Of a stretch of DNA of 10,431 nucleotides, positions 7,937 to 10,431 are shown piece by piece. Location: positions 283,802 to 294,232 of the forward strand of contig LSYV01000033.1 of the NCBI GenBank assembly GCA_001584585.1. The letters run 5' to 3'. The notes beneath the pieces are model-generated. The model had not been told where the DNA came from. It ran no database searches and saw nothing but the letters and a program-made list of their open reading frames with translations. Every line of letters starts with the position of its first letter. Within the stretch, counting starts at the first letter, position 1. The DNA is from Gonium pectorale (taxonomy: Eukaryota; Chlorophyta; Chlorophyceae; Chlamydomonadales; Volvocaceae). The position numbers were made by a program, and so were the translations under genes.

Positions 7937-8556
7937 CGATGGGTCAGGCCGCCTGCCTGGCCCTAATGGAGTGGCAGCGACTGCTGGCGGCTCGCTCGGA
8001 GGCGCGCGCGACTTGATTGTGTATGTGTTGCCGCCTGTGTTGCCGCGACGCACGACCACGTTCGCTTTTGCTCGCGAGCTGCGTCTGATGGCCGCTGCTG
8101 CTGGTACGGGGGACGACGGATAGGGCTCCACCAATCAAGTGTCTTGGGCGTGTGGGCGTACGGGTGGGTTGGCGGGTGGCAGAAGCTAGATACGTATGTA
8201 GCCGCCTGTGCAGCCACGCACGTACGTACGTAGGTGCCGTGAGCGTATGATGGAGCCCGCTGGTCGTGAACAGGTTGGACCGAGTTACTTGACAGGTCCG
8301 TGTGGGGGACCTCTCTATCTGCTGGCGCCCTCACTCAAGTAACCAGGCGCCGGCGCTGCCTCTCCCTGCCGCACCTTTAAACGATACCCATCCAACCACC
8401 TCGCGGCAGCGATGGTAGGTGCCTTCGGTGACCGACAGCTGGCAAGCAAGCCGACCGCGACCTTTCCACCCTGCATGCTGCCTGCGACAAATGCGTGCGT
8501 GGAACATGGCGGGCGGGGTGGCAGCTATCCGTCAGAGTCACCATGATTGCATGTCT
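7937..8556. other. Upstream flank of LRR copy 2 (5' UTR and promoter region)
   Basis: Reading leftward into the ATG at 7936. The minus frame stays open upstream to another ATG at 8134, so a longer N-terminus is possible but would put about 66 unconserved residues before the shared MSA start. No convincing TATA box was found. An ACGT-repeat (CGCACGTACGTACGTAGG) lies at 8217-8234. Confidence 0.4.
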
Positions 8557-8579
8557 TTAACACCTCTTTATGTCTTTAA
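8551..8579. repeat. Direct repeat ATGTCTTTAA, two copies
   Basis: Perfect 10-base copies at 8551-8560 and 8570-8579, spanning the stop codon of the small minus-strand ORF. Confidence 0.7.
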
Positions 8580-8778
8580 GCAAGTTCTCGTCATAGTCGT
8601 CGCCCTCCCAATAGACGACCCGGCCACTGTTTGGCAGCCCCAGCCCCGGGCGCAGGCACATGCCCAATCCCAGCTTCCAAGGCCTACCCCATCCCAGCTT
8701 CCCAGGCCCCACCACAGGCGTGTACTTGCATGCAACACAGCACCCGGCCTGGCACGGCTCACTGTCCGGTGGCCCCAC
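8557..8778 (-). CDS. Small hypothetical ORF with a 24-base internal repeat
   Basis: A 73-codon minus-strand frame from ATG at 8778 to TAA at 8557. Its end, GRVVYWEGDDYDENLLKDIK, is acidic and well mixed and looks more protein-like than the background; the middle (GKLGWGRPWKLGLG) is made by a 24-base tandem duplication at 8663-8686 and 8687-8710 (20 of 24 bases match). YWEGDDYDE loosely resembles the DWEGDGWEG of the LRR cap exon of copy 1, and both share about 13 bases at the DNA level, but this is short enough for chance. It may be a terminal exon, a relic or not coding at all. No family recognised. Confidence 0.22.
   Translation of the reverse strand: MGPPDSEPCQAGCCVACKYTPVVGPGKLGWGRPWKLGLGMCLRPGLGLPNSGRVVYWEGDDYDENLLKDIKRC
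8663..8710. repeat. 24-base tandem repeat, two units
   Basis: Units 8663-8686 and 8687-8710 match at 20 of 24 positions around the core ATCCCAGCTTCC. The length is a multiple of three, so a frame crossing it stays open. Confidence 0.75.
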
Positions 8779-9097
8779 CGTTGGGGTGTCCTCGCCTCGC
8801 CGTCTGTCTGGGCGCTTGCGCGCAGTAGCTCAAAGCTAGGACTGTGCGAGCTTGCGTGTGGCGCGGCACCAGGCGCAAGCAGTACACGTGCCACCGCTGC
8901 CAATTGACGGTGCGGCGGCCCGCTCGCTGCTCATCCGCCCGCCCCCTCACTCGCGGTTCACGCCGCATGCTGCTCCATGCCCGCCAACCTGCCCCCTCAC
9001 CCACATGCGCGTTACAGCGGACGGCCCACCTACCCACCTACCCATGCAAAGAGCGAGAGCGGGCCCTCCCCGCTCCACCCATGGGTCATGAACGGTC

Positions 9098-9134
9098 GAA
9101 TACAGTAGTCGAGTATTCCATCTCTTGGGATGGA
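9098..9134. repeat. Two overlapping 6-bp inverted repeats
   Basis: Arms GAATAC (9098-9103) and GTATTC (9113-9118), then TCCATC (9117-9122) and GATGGA (9129-9134). They share bases 9117-9118, so as RNA hairpins they could not both be complete at once. Confidence 0.5.
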
Positions 9135-9550
9135 CCAGTACGGCACGCACCGGTATGCTCCAGCCGTACCAACTCTTTAGGGGCGAGGCGACGGCCAATG
9201 ACGACCTCTGACAGCGTTGTTACTTGCTAGTCAGCCTAACAGCAGTGGTGCGCAGGTCCAGGTGCCGTCGGCAGATCTATCTCAGGCACTAACCAGGCTA
9301 ACGATTGGCAGGTTATGTCTTATGTGCGACTCTGTCTGAGTTGTTCTGGGTTGGTCAGCCAGGTCCTTGCCCATCAATATGTTCCTGACAATCAGCTTCA
9401 AGATACCGTGGGACCAACTAACGGCACTGCTGGATCCTGTTGAAAAACCCTCATGCTAGGCGCAAGAAACGATAAGGATACCTCTTTCCCCCTAAGATTT
9501 TTAATGTCGGATATTGTCGTTTGAACAATTACACATGTTGTACGTGTCTT

Positions 9551-9588
9551 GCACAGTACGGCTCTGTGCGACCTGTGCACAGTACGGC
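9551..9588. repeat. Direct repeat GCACAGTACGGC, two copies, with an inverted repeat
   Basis: Perfect 12-base copies at 9551-9562 and 9577-9588. The first also forms an inverted repeat, GCACAG (9551-9556) with CTGTGC (9564-9569). Confidence 0.7.
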
Positions 9589-10082
9589 AATGCACACACC
9601 ATTCCCTTGGCTCCCAGCCCTGCACCGCCATCCTCTTGGCGTCCTAGCCCCACACCGCCAACGGCAGTGCCATACATATAGCCTAGCACTGCCATTGCCT
9701 CGACCTTCCAGCCCAACGCACCACCATCGTCTTCACTACCCAGGCTCACAACTATCACAACACCAACAGACCGCCGCTGTTGCCTCAGCCTCCCGCCCCG
9801 CACGCCCCCAACGACGGCCAGGCCTCCACGTAAAACACCGCCATCACCAGGAGGTGCTGAGTCCTGCACCGCCGCCGCTGCACCACCACAGAGCCCAGCA
9901 CCACCGCCTTGACGTGGCCTAGTTCAACCTGTTGGCAAGTGGATCAACAGGGATAGTGAAGAATAGCTTCAGCCTCCAAACCAAGAATCAAGCACATAGT
10001 TGCTGGGCAAGAGGATACTGCCCATGACTGTGAAGGTGTGATGCAAAAAAAATGAAACACTGCAATAATTGGGGATGCATTA

Positions 10083-10412
10083 TCATACGAACAACTGACG
10101 AGCTGGAGGATGCAACAGCCTCAGCACACCCCACTTGCAGGTTTGAGAACAACAGCAATGCCGTTGGTTCTGCTGGGTGCGAGCCAACTGCTGGATCACC
10201 GCCAGCGGCTGGGCCGCCACCGCCAGCTGCTCCAACTGGGCCGCCACCGCTGGCTGCACCGGCTGGGCTGCATCGCCGCCACCGCTGGATCCTGGTTCAA
10301 AAATCCCAAACGCGATTCGGATCCGGATTCCGATCCCGGTCCTCATCCGTGTGGGGCGCCCTGCTGGGGCAGTTGGGCGGGGGGGGGAGGGGGCATGGGG
10401 TTGGCGTCTCAT
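10083..10412 (-). CDS. Hypothetical Ala/Gln-repeat ORF, possibly gag-like or an exon
   Basis: A 109-codon minus-strand frame from ATG at 10412 to TGA at 10083. Its central part is built of a 9-residue repeat, PVQPAVAAQ then LEQLAVAAQ then PLAV, encoded by a 27-base tandem repeat, and continues IQQLARTQQNQ, a helix-prone Gln-rich stretch. The N-terminal third is Pro/Arg-rich and contains a GIGIRIRIAFG segment made by a short DNA repeat, so the true coding part may be only about 10160-10290. Ala/Gln-rich coils of this style occur in green-algal retrotransposon gag proteins and in many disordered proteins. No zinc knuckle, protease or polymerase motif is visible, so a retroelement is only a guess. 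Confidence 0.28.
   Translation of the reverse strand: MRRQPHAPSPPRPTAPAGRPTRMRTGIGIRIRIAFGIFEPGSSGGGDAAQPVQPAVAAQLEQLAVAAQPLAVIQQLARTQQNQRHCCCSQTCKWGVLRLLHPPARQLFV
10209..10288. repeat. 27-base degenerate tandem repeat, about three units
   Basis: Units begin CTGGGC at 10209, 10236 and 10263 and share the core GCCGCCACCGC. The 27-base period keeps a reading frame open on the minus strand as a 9-residue peptide repeat. Confidence 0.65.
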
Positions 10413-10415
10413 GTG

Positions 10416-10430
10416 GTGTGTGTGTGTGTG
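10416..10430 (+). repeat. GT dinucleotide microsatellite at window edge
   Basis: Seven and a half GT units followed by G at the last base of the window. Confidence 0.85.
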
Positions 10431-10431
10431 G

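Larger units (their letters stand above)
8779..10082. other. Unassigned region, moderate GC, no recognised gene
   Basis: GC falls to ordinary levels from about 9080 on. A plus-strand frame near 9255-9445 is open (DWQVMSYVRLCLSCSGLV is part of it) but has no start and no recognisable domain. The part at 9600-9910 is a degenerate CACCGCCA/CCAGCCC-type repeat that opens frames on both strands. Minus-strand TGTAA words occur at 9012-9016 and 9529-9533 and could mark ends of leftward transcripts. Nothing here can be called a gene with confidence. Confidence 0.35.

Noticed and set aside
7194..8123. 309-codon plus-strand frame
   Set aside because: Antisense of LRR copy 2 exons 1 and 2; low-complexity Pro/Ser/Ala-rich translation.
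9501..9869. Gly/Val-rich minus-strand frame and its plus-strand counterpart
   Set aside because: Both come from a degenerate CCGCCA/CAGCCC repeat that opens frames on either strand.
1..10431. CRISPR arrays, rRNA, tRNA, bacterial operons or prophage genes
   Set aside because: No regularly spaced repeats with unique spacers, no recognisable cloverleaf or rRNA core sequences, and no ribosome-binding-site-led gene strings were seen.

Overview
This looks like nuclear DNA of a green alga of the volvocine/chlamydomonadalean type. The signs are very high GC, GC-ending codons in the believable exons, many short GT-AG introns (74 to 831 bases here), donors of the GTACGT/GTGGG/GTGAG kind, purine/pyrimidine-skewed introns, microsatellites, and TGTAA poly(A) signals after a plus-strand exon. 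No bacterial gene organisation is present, and almost all long open frames are GC-driven artefacts.

The main content is a pair of related leucine-rich-repeat (LRR) genes on the minus strand, in head-to-tail order. The complete copy runs from an ATG at 7936 to a TAG at 3972. I reconstructed nine exons whose splice phases match at every junction, giving a 363-residue protein. It has a basic N-terminus and one hydrophobic segment, then an LRR N-terminal cap (...PCG FDWE...WEGVSC...), one plant-type LRR plus a degenerate stretch, three regular 24-residue LRR units, a cysteine-containing C-terminal cap and an Ala/Gly-rich tail. No kinase or other enzyme domain is visible. The second copy (ATG at 1336, exon 3 ending at 504) has intact counterparts of exons 1 to 3 only. 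Its LRR exons are either beyond the left edge or missing.

Region by region: 1-290, a plus-strand 3' exon of an unrecognised gene ending in TGTAA signals; 504-1336, 5' exons of LRR copy 1; 1337-3971, intergenic, with an AT-richer island at about 2040-2560; 3972-7936, LRR copy 2; 7937-8556, upstream flank; 8557-8778, a weak minus-strand ORF; 8779-10082, mostly unassigned, with small inverted and direct repeats; 10083-10412, a minus-strand ORF with a 9-residue Ala/Gln repeat, possibly part of a repeat-rich or gag-like protein; then a GT microsatellite at the right edge.

The two LRR copies are almost identical in the exons encoding the cap. The few differences there are mostly amino-acid changing and lie close together next to the cap cysteines. 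This is the most interesting signal in the window. I see no clear evidence for a wholly new multi-gene system.
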